DNA of 64,000 nt from Actinacidiphila acididurans (lineage in GTDB: Bacteria > Actinomycetota > Actinomycetes > Streptomycetales > Streptomycetaceae): contig NZ_JADKYB010000005.1 of the NCBI RefSeq assembly GCF_016918855.1, positions 310,001-374,000 on the forward strand, given 5' to 3'. The position numbers and the translations under genes are program-made. Each line of letters begins with the position of its first letter. The first letter of the stretch is position 1. Below the pieces are notes generated by a model. That model did not search any database and had not been told where the DNA came from. It saw only the letters and a program-made list of their open reading frames with translations. Shown here one piece after another: positions 45,100-53,714 of the stretch.

Positions 45100-46173
45100 T
45101 CACGCCTTGGCGCGCAGCTCCGTCACGTCGAGCTGTTCGGTGTCGTCGTGGACGGTGAGGTCGATGACCTCGGAGGCGGCGGCGCGCGGGGGTTCGGTGG
45201 GGCGGGAGTGTTCGGCGTCGTCGGCGTCGGGGCCTTCGCCACTGGCTGCGCCCTCGGCGGGCGCGCTGTCCTGCGTACCGGCCGGCAGCGCGGGCTGCTT
45301 GTGGGTGCCGAAGAAGTCGAAGCCGCCGACCGCGCGCTGCGCCGGGGGCTGCGCGGCGGACCGGGTGGGCTGGGCGTAGGGCAGTACGGCCGCGGCGACG
45401 GCGGGGACCAGCCGGTGTTCGCGGACCGGCAGCCCGGCCGCGGTGCGGGCGGGCGCGTCCTTCGGGGCGGCCGGGTCGGCGGCGTGCCGGCCCTGCTGCT
45501 CCTCCGGGGCGGCGGCCTCGCGGCGGCGGGCGTCGTCGACCGTGCGCTGCGCCTGTTGCCGGGCCGCGTTGCGCGGCAGGTCCTTCAGCGCCTGCTCGGC
45601 CTTAAGGAAGGCGGCCGGCCCCACCGGGGACGGCTTGGCGGCGAGCACGAGCTGCTGCGACGACTGCGCCTGCTGCTTCGGCGCGTCCTGCGGCCGCCGC
45701 CGGCTCGCCTCCAGCGCCCGGGCCCGCTCGCTCTCCGCGGTGGCGTACCGGCGCAGCAGGTCGGCGTGCTCGCTGCGCAGCCGGGCCAGTTCGGACCGCT
45801 TGGCGCGCAGCTTCGTCTCCAGCTTGCCGCGGATCTCCCGCGATTCCTCCAGGTCCGTCTCCAGCTCCGCGACCCGTTCGTCGGTGCGCCATTCCTCGCG
45901 CACCCGCGCCGCGTTGAGTTCGGCGACCTCGCGGCCGGCCGAGCGATCCCAGGTACGGGCCAGCGCCGCGCCCGCGGCGGCGGCCACCGCGGTGGCGACG
46001 GCCAGTGTCCGGATCACGCCCGTATCGCTTGTCACCTGAGCGGCGACGGCGAATGCCGCGGCACAGGCCGCGACGGTCAACGGCGGCAGCATCCGGTGCA
46101 AGGGCTGCGAATGGCGGTGACGTCCACGGGGCATGGCCAGAAATTTAGCGTGCGCGCCACGGGAGTGGGGCAT
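45100..46173 (-). CDS. Membrane protein with long coiled coil
   Basis: The 357-residue product has a basic N-terminus, two hydrophobic segments (TVAACAAAFAVAAQV and IRTLAVATAVAAAAGAALA), then a coiled coil of about 80 residues (VAELETDLEESREIRGKLET, then LRAKRSELARLRSEHADLLR) and a disordered Ala/Pro/Glu-rich tail ending DLTVHDDTEQLDVTELRAKA. Function is unknown; the shape suggests a cytoplasmic scaffold. ATG 46173 has AAAGGGG 5 nt upstream. It follows the betaine-binding gene by 16 bp. Confidence 0.75.
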   Translation of the reverse strand: MPHSRGAHAKFLAMPRGRHRHSQPLHRMLPPLTVAACAAAFAVAAQVTSDTGVIRTLAVATAVAAAAGAALARTWDRSAGREVAELNAARVREEWRTDERVAELETDLEESREIRGKLETKLRAKRSELARLRSEHADLLRRYATAESERARALEASRRRPQDAPKQQAQSSQQLVLAAKPSPVGPAAFLKAEQALKDLPRNAARQQAQRTVDDARRREAAAPEEQQGRHAADPAAPKDAPARTAAGLPVREHRLVPAVAAAVLPYAQPTRSAAQPPAQRAVGGFDFFGTHKQPALPAGTQDSAPAEGAASGEGPDADDAEHSRPTEPPRAAASEVIDLTVHDDTEQLDVTELRAKA

Positions 46174-46189
46174 CGGGGCCCCTTTATTT

Positions 46190-47206
46190 TCAGGTGCTTT
46201 GACCACCGGTCGGTGGCGCGTAATAAGAGGTCCGGTCCGCCAGCCCCTTGGACTTCACCCAACTGGCCGCGACATCGGCGGGCTTGAGCCGTTCCGCGTC
46301 CACCTTGCGGTCGAGTGCGGCGAGATCGGCGGTGGTGAGAACGGCGGTCAGCCGCCCGAGCGCGGCGGCCACCGAAGGGTCACCCGCGGTACGCGCGTTG
46401 ACCACGGGCACCACGTTGTCGGCGTTCTGCAAGCGCTTGTCGTCGGCCAGCAGGACCAGGCCGTACGTGTCCAGCGTGGCGTCCGTGGTGGTGGTGAGCA
46501 CCATCTGGTCGGTGCCGTCGGCGACGGCCTGTTTGGACTGCGCGGTGGCCACTCCCTTGGGATCCACGGAGGTGATGTCGATGCCGTAGACGGACTTCAG
46601 GCCCGGTTCGCAGAACCGCCGGTCGGCGCATTCGTCACCCGCCGCCAATTTGATCTTGAGCTTGGCCGCGCCAAGATCGGAAAGCGTCTTCAGGTGATGC
46701 GCGGCGGCGAACTTCTTGGAGACGGCAAAGGCATTCCGGTCGGCCGCCTGCCCGGCCGGCAGCACCTTCAGACCGCGGGGAACCGCGAGCCGGCCGAGCG
46801 CGGCCATGGTGACGGGAAGGTCGGGAGAGGCCACGGGCGCGGCCTTCGGACCGTGCGTCTTGGTGTTGAGGAACTCCGCGAGGGTCGCCGCGTACTCGGG
46901 AACCACATCGATCCGGCCATTTTCGAGCGCGGGTTCGTACAGCTCCCGGGTCTGCACGGTGCGCACCGCGACCGGATGGCCGGCGGCGGCGAGCACATGA
47001 GCGTAGAGCTGGGCGAGGACGGCGCTCTCGGTGAAGCCGGCCGAACCGACCACCAGGGCGCCGTGCGCGCCGCCGCCGGTGCCGGCCGAGGCGTGGGCGC
47101 GGGCCCGCTGCTCCAGGCTCTGCCCGCAGCCGGTGACGCAGCCGCCGGCGCAGGCGGCGAGCAGCAGGGCGGCGGCCGCGGTACGGCGCTTGCGGGCGGT
47201 GGTCAT
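46190..47206 (-). CDS. Glycine betaine/osmoprotectant-binding lipoprotein (OpuCC/OsmF type)
   Basis: The 338-residue product has a lipoprotein signal (CVTGC at about residues 23-27) and the OpuAC/ProX-type fold: LVVGSAGFTESAVLAQLYAH, ELYEPALENGRIDVVPEYAA and VLTTTTDATLDTYGLVLLAD. It should capture betaine, choline or similar solutes. Its ATG overlaps the upstream permease stop as ATGA. It is the third gene of the operon. Confidence 0.9.
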   Translation of the reverse strand: MTTARKRRTAAAALLLAACAGGCVTGCGQSLEQRARAHASAGTGGGAHGALVVGSAGFTESAVLAQLYAHVLAAAGHPVAVRTVQTRELYEPALENGRIDVVPEYAATLAEFLNTKTHGPKAAPVASPDLPVTMAALGRLAVPRGLKVLPAGQAADRNAFAVSKKFAAAHHLKTLSDLGAAKLKIKLAAGDECADRRFCEPGLKSVYGIDITSVDPKGVATAQSKQAVADGTDQMVLTTTTDATLDTYGLVLLADDKRLQNADNVVPVVNARTAGDPSVAAALGRLTAVLTTADLAALDRKVDAERLKPADVAASWVKSKGLADRTSYYAPPTGGQST

Positions 47207-47961
47207 CGCTGCGGCACCTCCTCCGGTCCGGGCGCCGATGACCTGTCACCGGGGGTCGTACGGGCCCGGTCGCGCGGACCGTCGCCGGCCGACCGGGCGC
47301 GCGGCCGGCCTCCCGGGTCGACCAGGCGCTGCACGCCCGCGCAGGCCCCCTCCACCAGCAGCGCGAGGGCGGCGACCAGCACCGCGCCGGCCAGTACCTC
47401 GGCAGTGACCTGGCGGCTGAAGCCGGCGGTGATGATGCGGCCGAGCCCGCCGAACCCGGCCATGGCGGCGAGTGTGGCGGTGGCCACCACCTGCACGGCG
47501 GCGGACCTGACGCCGGTCCAGATCAGCGGCATCGCGAGCGGCAACTCGATCCGCAGCAGCAGCTGACCGCCGGTCATCCCCATGCCGCGGGCTGCCTCCA
47601 CCACGTCGCGGTCCACCTCGCGCATCCCGACCCAGGTGTTGGCCAGCATGGGCGGCACCGCGAACAGCACCAGGGCGATGATCACCGGCCAGTCGCTGCC
47701 GGAGCCGAGCTGGACCAGCAGCAGGGTCAGCACGGCGAAGGTGGGCACCGCCCGGCCGGCCGCGGCCAGCGCGAAGGCGAGGGTGCCGCCGCGGCCGGCG
47801 TGCCCGAGGGCGACGGCCACGGGCAGCGCGAGCAGCACGGCCAGGCCCAGCGCGACCCCGCTGAAGTAGAGGTGCTCGGCCAGCCGGTGGGTCACCCCGT
47901 CCGGGCCGGTCCAGTGCGCCGCCGTGGTCAGCCAGTGCCAGGCGCCGGACACCGCGGTCAC
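47203..47961 (-). CDS. Osmoprotectant ABC permease
   Basis: The 252-residue product has about six helices and the binding-protein-dependent permease signature EAARGMGMTGGQLLLRIELP. It starts at GTG 47961, overlapping the stop of the first permease as GTGA, and ends overlapping the binding-protein start. It has a long basic, Arg/Pro-rich tail after the last helix. Confidence 0.9.
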   Translation of the reverse strand: MTAVSGAWHWLTTAAHWTGPDGVTHRLAEHLYFSGVALGLAVLLALPVAVALGHAGRGGTLAFALAAAGRAVPTFAVLTLLLVQLGSGSDWPVIIALVLFAVPPMLANTWVGMREVDRDVVEAARGMGMTGGQLLLRIELPLAMPLIWTGVRSAAVQVVATATLAAMAGFGGLGRIITAGFSRQVTAEVLAGAVLVAALALLVEGACAGVQRLVDPGGRPRARSAGDGPRDRARTTPGDRSSAPGPEEVPQR

Positions 47962-48767
47962 GAGGGCGCCGCCTGACGCTTGCCCGACCCGGACGCGGGG
48001 TTGCGCGGCCCCCGCCGCCGCCGGACCCGTACGGCCACCCGTCCGCGGCGGACCCACGGGGTCAGCAGCCACTGCACGACGGCCAGCGCGGCGTCGGCGG
48101 CGAGCGCCAGCAGGACGCACAGCACGGTGGCGGCCAGCACCTGCGCCTTGAAGTCGCGGTTGATGCCGTCGAGGAGGAGATTGCCCAGGCCCCCGTAGCC
48201 GATGATCGCACCGACCGTGGTGAGCGCGACCGTCGAGACCGTGGCCAGCCGCAGTCCGGCCATCACCGCGGGCAGCGCGAGCGGGAGTTCGACGGTGCAC
48301 AACAGCCGTCCGGGGCCGTATCCGAGCGCTTTCGCGGATTCCACTGCCTCGGCCGGAACGGCGCGCAGTCCGGCGAGTGTGTTGCGCACCAGAATGGTCA
48401 GCGAATACAGCACCAATCCGGTGACGACGAGCGCCGCCGAGATTCCCCAGAACGGCAGCAGCAGCGAGAACATCGCCAGCGACGGAATGGTGTACAGGAC
48501 GGTGGTGACCGCGAGCACCGGACCGGCCAGCGACCGTACCCGGCGGGCCAGCAGGGCCAGCGGCAGCGCCACGACCAGGCCGATCGCGACCGCGGTCGCG
48601 GTGATCCACAGGTGCTGGACCAGGGAGCCGGTCAACTCCTGCCGGTAGACGCGCAGGTATTTCCCGCAGATCCAGGAATTCTCGGTCAGGCAGCTCCGCC
48701 CGGGCTGCCGTAACGGCCGGGACTGCCAGAACCGCGGAAACTCCAAGAGCTCCGGATATTCGGCCAT
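47958..48767 (-). CDS. Osmoprotectant ABC permease
   Basis: The 269-residue product has the permease signature ESAKALGYGPGRLLCTVELP and six or so helices (LWITATAVAIGLVVALPLAL and onward). An AAGGAGGT ribosome-binding site, a perfect match to the 16S end, lies 9-10 nt before ATG 48767. It heads the operon permease-permease-binding protein. The ATPase gene is divergent, 91 bp away, which is unusual for this transporter class. Confidence 0.9.
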   Translation of the reverse strand: MAEYPELLEFPRFWQSRPLRQPGRSCLTENSWICGKYLRVYRQELTGSLVQHLWITATAVAIGLVVALPLALLARRVRSLAGPVLAVTTVLYTIPSLAMFSLLLPFWGISAALVVTGLVLYSLTILVRNTLAGLRAVPAEAVESAKALGYGPGRLLCTVELPLALPAVMAGLRLATVSTVALTTVGAIIGYGGLGNLLLDGINRDFKAQVLAATVLCVLLALAADAALAVVQWLLTPWVRRGRVAVRVRRRRGPRNPASGSGKRQAAPS

Positions 48768-48858
48768 GCGGGTTCCACCTCCTTCACCGGACGCGGCGGC
48801 GGGTACGGGGACGGCCGCAGCGAATAGTACGGTGAACCGATCCGAATACCGAGGACCC

Positions 48859-50016
48859 ATGATTCGATTCGAGAATGTCAGCAAGCGGTACCCGGACGGC
48901 ACCACCGCGGTCGACGCACTGTCGTTCGAGGTGCGGGCGGGTGAACTGGTCACGCTGGTCGGGCCGTCCGGGTGCGGCAAGACCACGACGATGAGGATGG
49001 TCAACCGGCTCGTCGAGCCCACCTCGGGCTCGGTGCTGCTGGACGGCCGGGACGTGGCCGAGGCCGACGCGGTCGCGCTGCGGCGGCGGATCGGCTACGT
49101 GGTGCAGCAGGGCGGGCTGTTCCCGCACCGGTCGGTGCTGGACAACACCGCGGCGGTGCCGTTGCTGCTGGGCCGGCCGCGCGCCGCCGCCCGGGCCCGC
49201 GCGGCGGAACTGCTGGAACTGGTCGGGCTGGATCCGGCGGTGTTCGGCCCGCGCTACCCCGACCAGCTCTCCGGCGGGCAGCGGCAGCGGGTCGGGGTGG
49301 CCCGGGCGCTGGCCGGGGACCCGCCGGTGCTGCTGATGGACGAGCCGTTCGGCGCGGTGGACCCGGTGGTGCGCGACCGGCTGCAGCGCGAATTCCTGGA
49401 CCTCCAGGGGCGGTTGCGCAAGACGGTGCTGTTCGTGACGCACGACATCGAGGAGGCGGTCCGGCTCGGCGACCGGATCGCGGTCTACGGGGAGGGCCGG
49501 ATCGAGCAGTACGACACGCCGGCCGCGGTGCTCGGGGCGCCCGCCACGCCCTGGGTGGCCCAGTTCGTGGGCGCCGACCGCGGGCTGAAGCGGCTGGCGG
49601 TGACCCCGGTGCTGCCCGGCGACCTCGAAGAGCCCCCCACGCTGCGGCTCGACGATCCGGTCGGCGCCGCCGCGGCCGACCTCGCAGCCCGCGGCGCCCG
49701 CTGGGCGGTGGTACTGGACCGGGCCGGCGGCCTGCACGGCTGGGTGCCCGCGGAGGCCCTGTCGGCGCCCGGCGCGCAGGGCACGGTCGGCGGCCACGCC
49801 CGGCGGATGGCGGCCTGGGTACCGGTCGGCGCGCCCCTGAAGGAGGCGTTCGGCACGATGCTGCGGCACGACGCCGGATGGATCGCGGTCACCGACGGCG
49901 ACCGCTTCCTCGGCGTCCTCACCCCGACCCGCCTCCACATGGCCCTGCGCCGCTCGGTGGAGGCGGACTCCTCGGGGGTGCCGCGGGAGGACGTGCGGAT
50001 CGAGTCGGTGGGGTGA
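48859..50016 (+). CDS. Osmoprotectant ABC ATPase with CBS domains (OpuCA/ProV type)
   Basis: The 385-residue ATPase has Walker A GPSGCGKTTT (about residue 36), signature LSGGQRQR, Walker B LLMDEPFGAVDP and a switch His in FVTHDIEEA. Two CBS domains follow (about residues 265-385), which sense ionic strength in OpuA-type transporters. ATG 48859 fits the family start. It energises the divergently encoded permeases; the shared 91-bp region probably regulates both. Confidence 0.92.
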   Translation: MIRFENVSKRYPDGTTAVDALSFEVRAGELVTLVGPSGCGKTTTMRMVNRLVEPTSGSVLLDGRDVAEADAVALRRRIGYVVQQGGLFPHRSVLDNTAAVPLLLGRPRAAARARAAELLELVGLDPAVFGPRYPDQLSGGQRQRVGVARALAGDPPVLLMDEPFGAVDPVVRDRLQREFLDLQGRLRKTVLFVTHDIEEAVRLGDRIAVYGEGRIEQYDTPAAVLGAPATPWVAQFVGADRGLKRLAVTPVLPGDLEEPPTLRLDDPVGAAAADLAARGARWAVVLDRAGGLHGWVPAEALSAPGAQGTVGGHARRMAAWVPVGAPLKEAFGTMLRHDAGWIAVTDGDRFLGVLTPTRLHMALRRSVEADSSGVPREDVRIESVG

Positions 50017-50061
50017 AGAGGCAAGGCTTTCAGGGGAGTACGGCTTCGCGGTCGTACGGTG

Positions 50062-50568
50062 CTACGCACCGCTCTGCTCTGCCGCGATGTGCGCGGTGGG
50101 CTTCGTCGGGGTGCCGTCGGGCGGGGTGACCGGGAGGCCGGCGGCGCGCCAGGCCTGGAAGCCGCCGACCAGATCGGTGGCCGCGGACAGGCCCAGGGCG
50201 TGCAGGGCGACGGCGGCCAGCGAGGAGGCGTAGCCCTCGTTGCAGATCAGGACCATCGTCAGGTCGTGGGAGGTGGCGCCGGCCACGCGGTGCGGGCTGG
50301 CCGGGTCCAGCCGCCATTCGAGTTCGTTGCGCTCGACGATGACGGAGCCGGGGATGGTGCCGTCGCGGTCGCGCAGGGCGCCGTACCTTATGTCGACCAG
50401 CAGGGCGCCGCCGGCCGCGGCCTGTGCGGCCTCGGCCGGGGTCAGCCGGTGCAGGCCCGCGCGGACCGCCGCGAGGTGCTCGTCGATGGAGCGGGGGCGG
50501 GGGTGGGCGGCCGGGGACGTCCGGCCGTTCTCGGCGGTGCTGTCGGCGGTAAGGCTCACCGTCACCAT
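50062..50568 (-). CDS. Rhodanese-like sulfurtransferase
   Basis: The 168-residue product has one rhodanese domain with the active-site loop ICNEGYASSLAA (Cys at about residue 110) and GALLVDIRYGALRDRDGTIP. It likely carries persulfide sulfur. Its start overlaps the cysteine dioxygenase stop by 7 bp, so the two are made together. Starts at 50568, 50565 and 50559 are all possible; the last is best spaced from GAGGA. Confidence 0.88.
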   Translation of the reverse strand: MVTVSLTADSTAENGRTSPAAHPRPRSIDEHLAAVRAGLHRLTPAEAAQAAAGGALLVDIRYGALRDRDGTIPGSVIVERNELEWRLDPASPHRVAGATSHDLTMVLICNEGYASSLAAVALHALGLSAATDLVGGFQAWRAAGLPVTPPDGTPTKPTAHIAAEQSGA

Positions 50569-51089
50569 TCCTCGGGGCGCTCGACCATTTCCAGCCGCAG
50601 CGTACTGCCCTTGCGGCTGTAGCGCCTGATCAGCGGCAGCGGGGGGTAGTAGGCGTGCACGGAGACGGCGTGGCCGGTCTGCGAACGGTTGACGACCTGG
50701 TGGACGTGGTTACGGCCGAACGCGCGCCCCTTGCCCTCCGGCAGGATCCGGCGGCGGTCCAGGCCCTCGGCCAGTTCCAGCGAGCGCCAGCCCTCGGTGG
50801 GCAGCGGGACCGAGAGGGAGTCCTCGGTGAGTTCGCCCGCGGCGGTGACGAACACGCCGTACGAGCCGCCGTGGTCGTGCCACCCCGTCTCGGCGCCGGG
50901 CGGCCAGCCGAGCAGCCACGCCTCGGCGCCGCCGGGGCCTTCCAGGCGGACCCAGGTCCGCCCTTCCGGGTCGAGCGGCAGATTGGCGACCAGATCGCGA
51001 TCGGCGGCCGTCCGGCGGGCGAAGTCCAGCAGGTCGGCGGCGGTGGGGGCGGCGAGGGAGGGTTTGGCGGAGGAAGCGGAGGTCGACAC
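50562..51089 (-). CDS. Cysteine dioxygenase
   Basis: The 175-residue cupin has the iron ligands in GWHDHGGSYG and the third His in NHVHQVVN, as in bacterial cysteine dioxygenases, and FVTAAGELTEDSL between them. It oxidises cysteine to cysteine sulfinate. The mammalian crosslinking Cys is Gly here, which is usual for bacteria. GTG 51089 follows a short Ser/Ala tail. The rhodanese gene overlaps it, and a Cys-containing leader peptide lies 87 bp upstream. Confidence 0.92.
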   Translation of the reverse strand: MSTSASSAKPSLAAPTAADLLDFARRTAADRDLVANLPLDPEGRTWVRLEGPGGAEAWLLGWPPGAETGWHDHGGSYGVFVTAAGELTEDSLSVPLPTEGWRSLELAEGLDRRRILPEGKGRAFGRNHVHQVVNRSQTGHAVSVHAYYPPLPLIRRYSRKGSTLRLEMVERPEEW

Positions 51090-51176
51090 GGTGCACCAAC
51101 CGGGAGAAGGTCGCGCCGACTCTTCCTGCGGGTAAGGCCGTGCGCGAGGGTGAACGGAGGGGTCGGAAGCGCGCGC

Positions 51177-51263
51177 TCAGCGCGCGGCCGTACACACGCA
51201 ACCCGCGTACCGGAGCAGGTCCAGATGGACCCTCCGATGCAGACGCAGGCTTTTTCCGGTCAC
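51177..51263 (-). CDS. Putative cysteine-responsive leader peptide
   Basis: A 28-residue frame from GTG 51263 ends LRLHRRVHLDLLRYAGCVC and TAAR. It matches the RRxHxDLxR...C pattern of Streptomyces leader peptides that precede sulfur genes. The Cys codons TGC-GTG-TGT sit close to its end. A -35-like TTGACC is at 51294-51299 but no clear -10. Ribosome stalling at scarce Cys-tRNA could control the dioxygenase operon (inference). Confidence 0.75.
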   Translation of the reverse strand: MTGKSLRLHRRVHLDLLRYAGCVCTAAR

Positions 51264-51541
51264 AGCCGTAAGGAACCACGTACGTGGGGTCCGGGTCAAG
51301 CGAGCTTCGCCCCGTTGTGCCTCTCTTTTCCCGGCTTGGGCCCGAGGGGGTTGGCCCTGCCCCTCGCTGCGGGTTCGCCCCGGGCACAGCCTTGCCCCGT
51401 GATGCCGGTTCGGCACCGGCGACCACCGCCGTCGTGGTTGCGCGCCGCCGCGCCGGCATGTGGGGGCCCCTCCGCGCGGGCCCCCCACACCCCGCGCGGA
51501 GCGCAGAGGGCAACCCCGTCCGGGGACAAAAACAAAAAGCG

Positions 51542-52042
51542 TCAGCGCGGCTGGCGGTGGTGGGCTTGGGCGTGGGGGGTGGTGTTGTCGTCGTCGGGGA
51601 GTTTGCAGATGCGTTCGAGGAAGATGGCGGCGGCGACTACGGCGATGCCGGCGAGGACGGCGGCGCCGGAGTAGATGGCCTGTTCGCGGCGGGGGGACAT
51701 GTCGAGCTTGTACATGATGAGGTAGACGCAGGCGCCGCCGTAGAGGCCGGAGACGACGGCGGCGACGAGGGCGCTGGCCTGGCCGAAGACGACGGCGCGG
51801 GCGGCAGCGAGGGGGTCGACACCCTTGGCGCCGGGGCGGCGTTCACGCTGGGCCCTGAGGCGGGCGCGGATGGACAGGGCGGTGGCGAAGAGGGCGACCG
51901 CGATGAGGGCGAGCACGATGGGTGCGGCGAGGGGGACCCCGGGAAGGGTGCCGGCGCTGTCCCACAGGTGCGCGATGGCCCACGCGAGCACCACCGCGAC
52001 CGCGAACAGTCCCGCGAGTGTCCTGATCCGCAGCGTCCTCAC
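51542..52042 (-). CDS. DUF3180 membrane protein
   Basis: The 166-residue product has four transmembrane helices (LAGLFAVAVVLAWAIAHLW, PIVLALIAVALFATALSI, GQASALVAAVVSGLYGGACV, AVLAGIAVVAAAIFLE), the pattern of DUF3180, which normally follows folK in actinobacteria. The role is unknown. GTG 52042 follows GGAGGCGGG at 10 nt. It is the last gene of the folate operon. Confidence 0.88.
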   Translation of the reverse strand: MRTLRIRTLAGLFAVAVVLAWAIAHLWDSAGTLPGVPLAAPIVLALIAVALFATALSIRARLRAQRERRPGAKGVDPLAAARAVVFGQASALVAAVVSGLYGGACVYLIMYKLDMSPRREQAIYSGAAVLAGIAVVAAAIFLERICKLPDDDNTTPHAQAHHRQPR

Positions 52043-52101
52043 CGGCTGCCCGCCTCCAGCTCCACTGTCCAAACGCATCCCGCGCCGTACGTGCTCAACG
52101 A

Positions 52102-52743
52102 TTACTCCGGCAGCCGGAGTTCCACGTCCCCGCGGCGCGCCACGCCCTGGACGCCGACGACGGCCACCAGATCGGCCACCGGCCCGCGGCCGGGGAGTAC
52201 GGCGGCCGGGTCGACGTCGTACCACGGTACGAGGACGAAGGCCCGCTCGTGCGCCCGCGGGTGCGGCAGCGTCAGCAGGGGGTCGTCCGAGACCACGTCC
52301 TGGTAGACGACGATGTCCACGTCGATGGTGCGCGGCGCCCAGCGCTCGGTCCGCACCCGCCGGTACGCCTCCTCGATGGCGTGGGCGCGTTCCAGGAGGG
52401 CGGCCGGCGGCAGGGTGGTGCGGATCAGCACGACCGCGTTGAAGTAGCTGCCCTGGCTGCCGGGCGGCACGCCCCACGGCTCGGTCTCGTACACCGGGGA
52501 GACGGATCTCACCCGCACTCCGGGCGTGTCCTCCAGCGCGTCCACGGCCCCCTGGAGCGTCTCCAGCCGGTTGCCCAGGTTGCTGCCGAGCGCGACGACG
52601 GCGATCTTGGGGTTCTGCAGCGTGCTGTCGGCCGCGTCCACCTGGGCGACCACCGAGGCCGGCACGGGCTGCACCGTGGGGTCCACCGCGGGCTGGTCGG
52701 ACTCGTCGGGGAAAGGTGCGAACTCGGGCGACTCGGAACTCAC
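52102..52743 (-). CDS. folK: HPPK, FolK
   Basis: The 213-residue enzyme has the HPPK core VVALGSNLGNRLETLQGAVD, YETEPWGVPPGSQGSYFNAV and RWAPRTIDVDIVVY, preceded by an unusual 45-residue Pro/Val/Asp-rich tail. It pyrophosphorylates 6-hydroxymethyl-dihydropterin. Its GTG overlaps the folB stop as GTGA, so the two are coupled. Confidence 0.95.
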   Translation of the reverse strand: MSSESPEFAPFPDESDQPAVDPTVQPVPASVVAQVDAADSTLQNPKIAVVALGSNLGNRLETLQGAVDALEDTPGVRVRSVSPVYETEPWGVPPGSQGSYFNAVVLIRTTLPPAALLERAHAIEEAYRRVRTERWAPRTIDVDIVVYQDVVSDDPLLTLPHPRAHERAFVLVPWYDVDPAAVLPGRGPVADLVAVVGVQGVARRGDVELRLPE

Positions 52744-53099
52744 GGGCGCCTCCGGGTGATGGTGACGGTCACGTCCTCGAAGGGCACGGTGATCGGTGCC
52801 TCGGGTTTGTGCACCGTCACCTCGACTTCCTCCACCGTTTCGTGCCCCAGACAGGTGTCGGCGATGCGTTGCGCGAGGGTCTCGATCAGGTCGACCGGCT
52901 CGCCGGCCACCACGGCGGCGACCTGCTCGGCGATCACCCCGTAGTGCACGGTCCGGGCCAGGTCGTCGGTCGCCGCGGCGGCCGAGGTGTCCACGCCCAG
53001 GACCAGGTCCACGACGAAGGTCTGGCCGTTCTCCCGTTCGTGCGGGAACACCCCGTGGTGGCCGCGGACGCTCAGGCCGCGCAAGGTGATCTTGTCCAC
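52740..53099 (-). CDS. folB: Dihydroneopterin aldolase FolB
   Basis: The 119-residue protein has LRGLSVRGHHGVFPHERENG, VHYGVIAEQVAAVVAGEPVD and LIETLAQRIAD, as in FolB. It converts dihydroneopterin to hydroxymethyl-dihydropterin. It overlaps folK by 4 bp. GTG 53099 opens at the first strand; 135 bp separate it from the NTF2-like gene. Confidence 0.95.
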   Translation of the reverse strand: MDKITLRGLSVRGHHGVFPHERENGQTFVVDLVLGVDTSAAAATDDLARTVHYGVIAEQVAAVVAGEPVDLIETLAQRIADTCLGHETVEEVEVTVHKPEAPITVPFEDVTVTITRRRP

Positions 53100-53234
53100 C
53101 GCGATTGCCTCCCGCCTTCCGTGCGCCCGACGAATCTACGGCACCGGTCGCGGCGTCCTCGGGCCGGTCCCACCGCCCGCACCGGCCGCTTCCGGGCCGT
53201 CACCCGGCGCTAGTGCCCCGTTCACCCGCCGCTC

Positions 53235-53714
53235 TCACAGCGCCGGCTCCTCCGGCCCGTCCTCGCCCTCGTCGCCCTCCTCCTGCTCGGCCAGCACCGG
53301 GGAGCCGTGGTGCACCCACAGCCGCCAGCCGGCGGAGGTGCGGCGGAAGACGTTGGTGGCCACGACCAGCCCGCCGACCAGGGAGCCGGCCGAGCCGTCG
53401 TCCTCGGCGGGCCCGCCGGTGAGGATGTTCTCGGTGCAGGTCACCAGCGCGGTGTCGCCGTCCACGGCGACCTCGACATCGGTGAGGAAGAACTGGATGT
53501 AGTCGGTGCTGGCCATGATCAGCGCGTACGAGCGCATGACCTCGCCGCGGCCGCGCAGCACCGGCCAGCCGGGGTGCACCACGCTGACCGACTCGGCGAG
53601 CGGCCCGGTCAGCACGATGTTCTCCAGGGCGTCCAGGTCGGAGGTCTCCACCGCGTCGTAGAACGCCTGGTTGGCCGCCTCGACGGCCCGCGTCTCCGCG
53701 GTCTGGGCGGTCAC
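53235..53714 (-). CDS. NTF2-like (SnoaL-type) protein in the folate operon
   Basis: The 159-residue protein has an NTF2-like fold: AANQAFYDAVETSDLDALEN, VVHPGWPVLRGRGEVMRSYA and WRLWVHHGSPVL. Such domains bind small molecules or hydrolyse them; the ligand here is unknown. Its GTG overlaps the folP stop as GTGA, so it is coupled to folP. Confidence 0.85.
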   Translation of the reverse strand: MTAQTAETRAVEAANQAFYDAVETSDLDALENIVLTGPLAESVSVVHPGWPVLRGRGEVMRSYALIMASTDYIQFFLTDVEVAVDGDTALVTCTENILTGGPAEDDGSAGSLVGGLVVATNVFRRTSAGWRLWVHHGSPVLAEQEEGDEGEDGPEEPAL

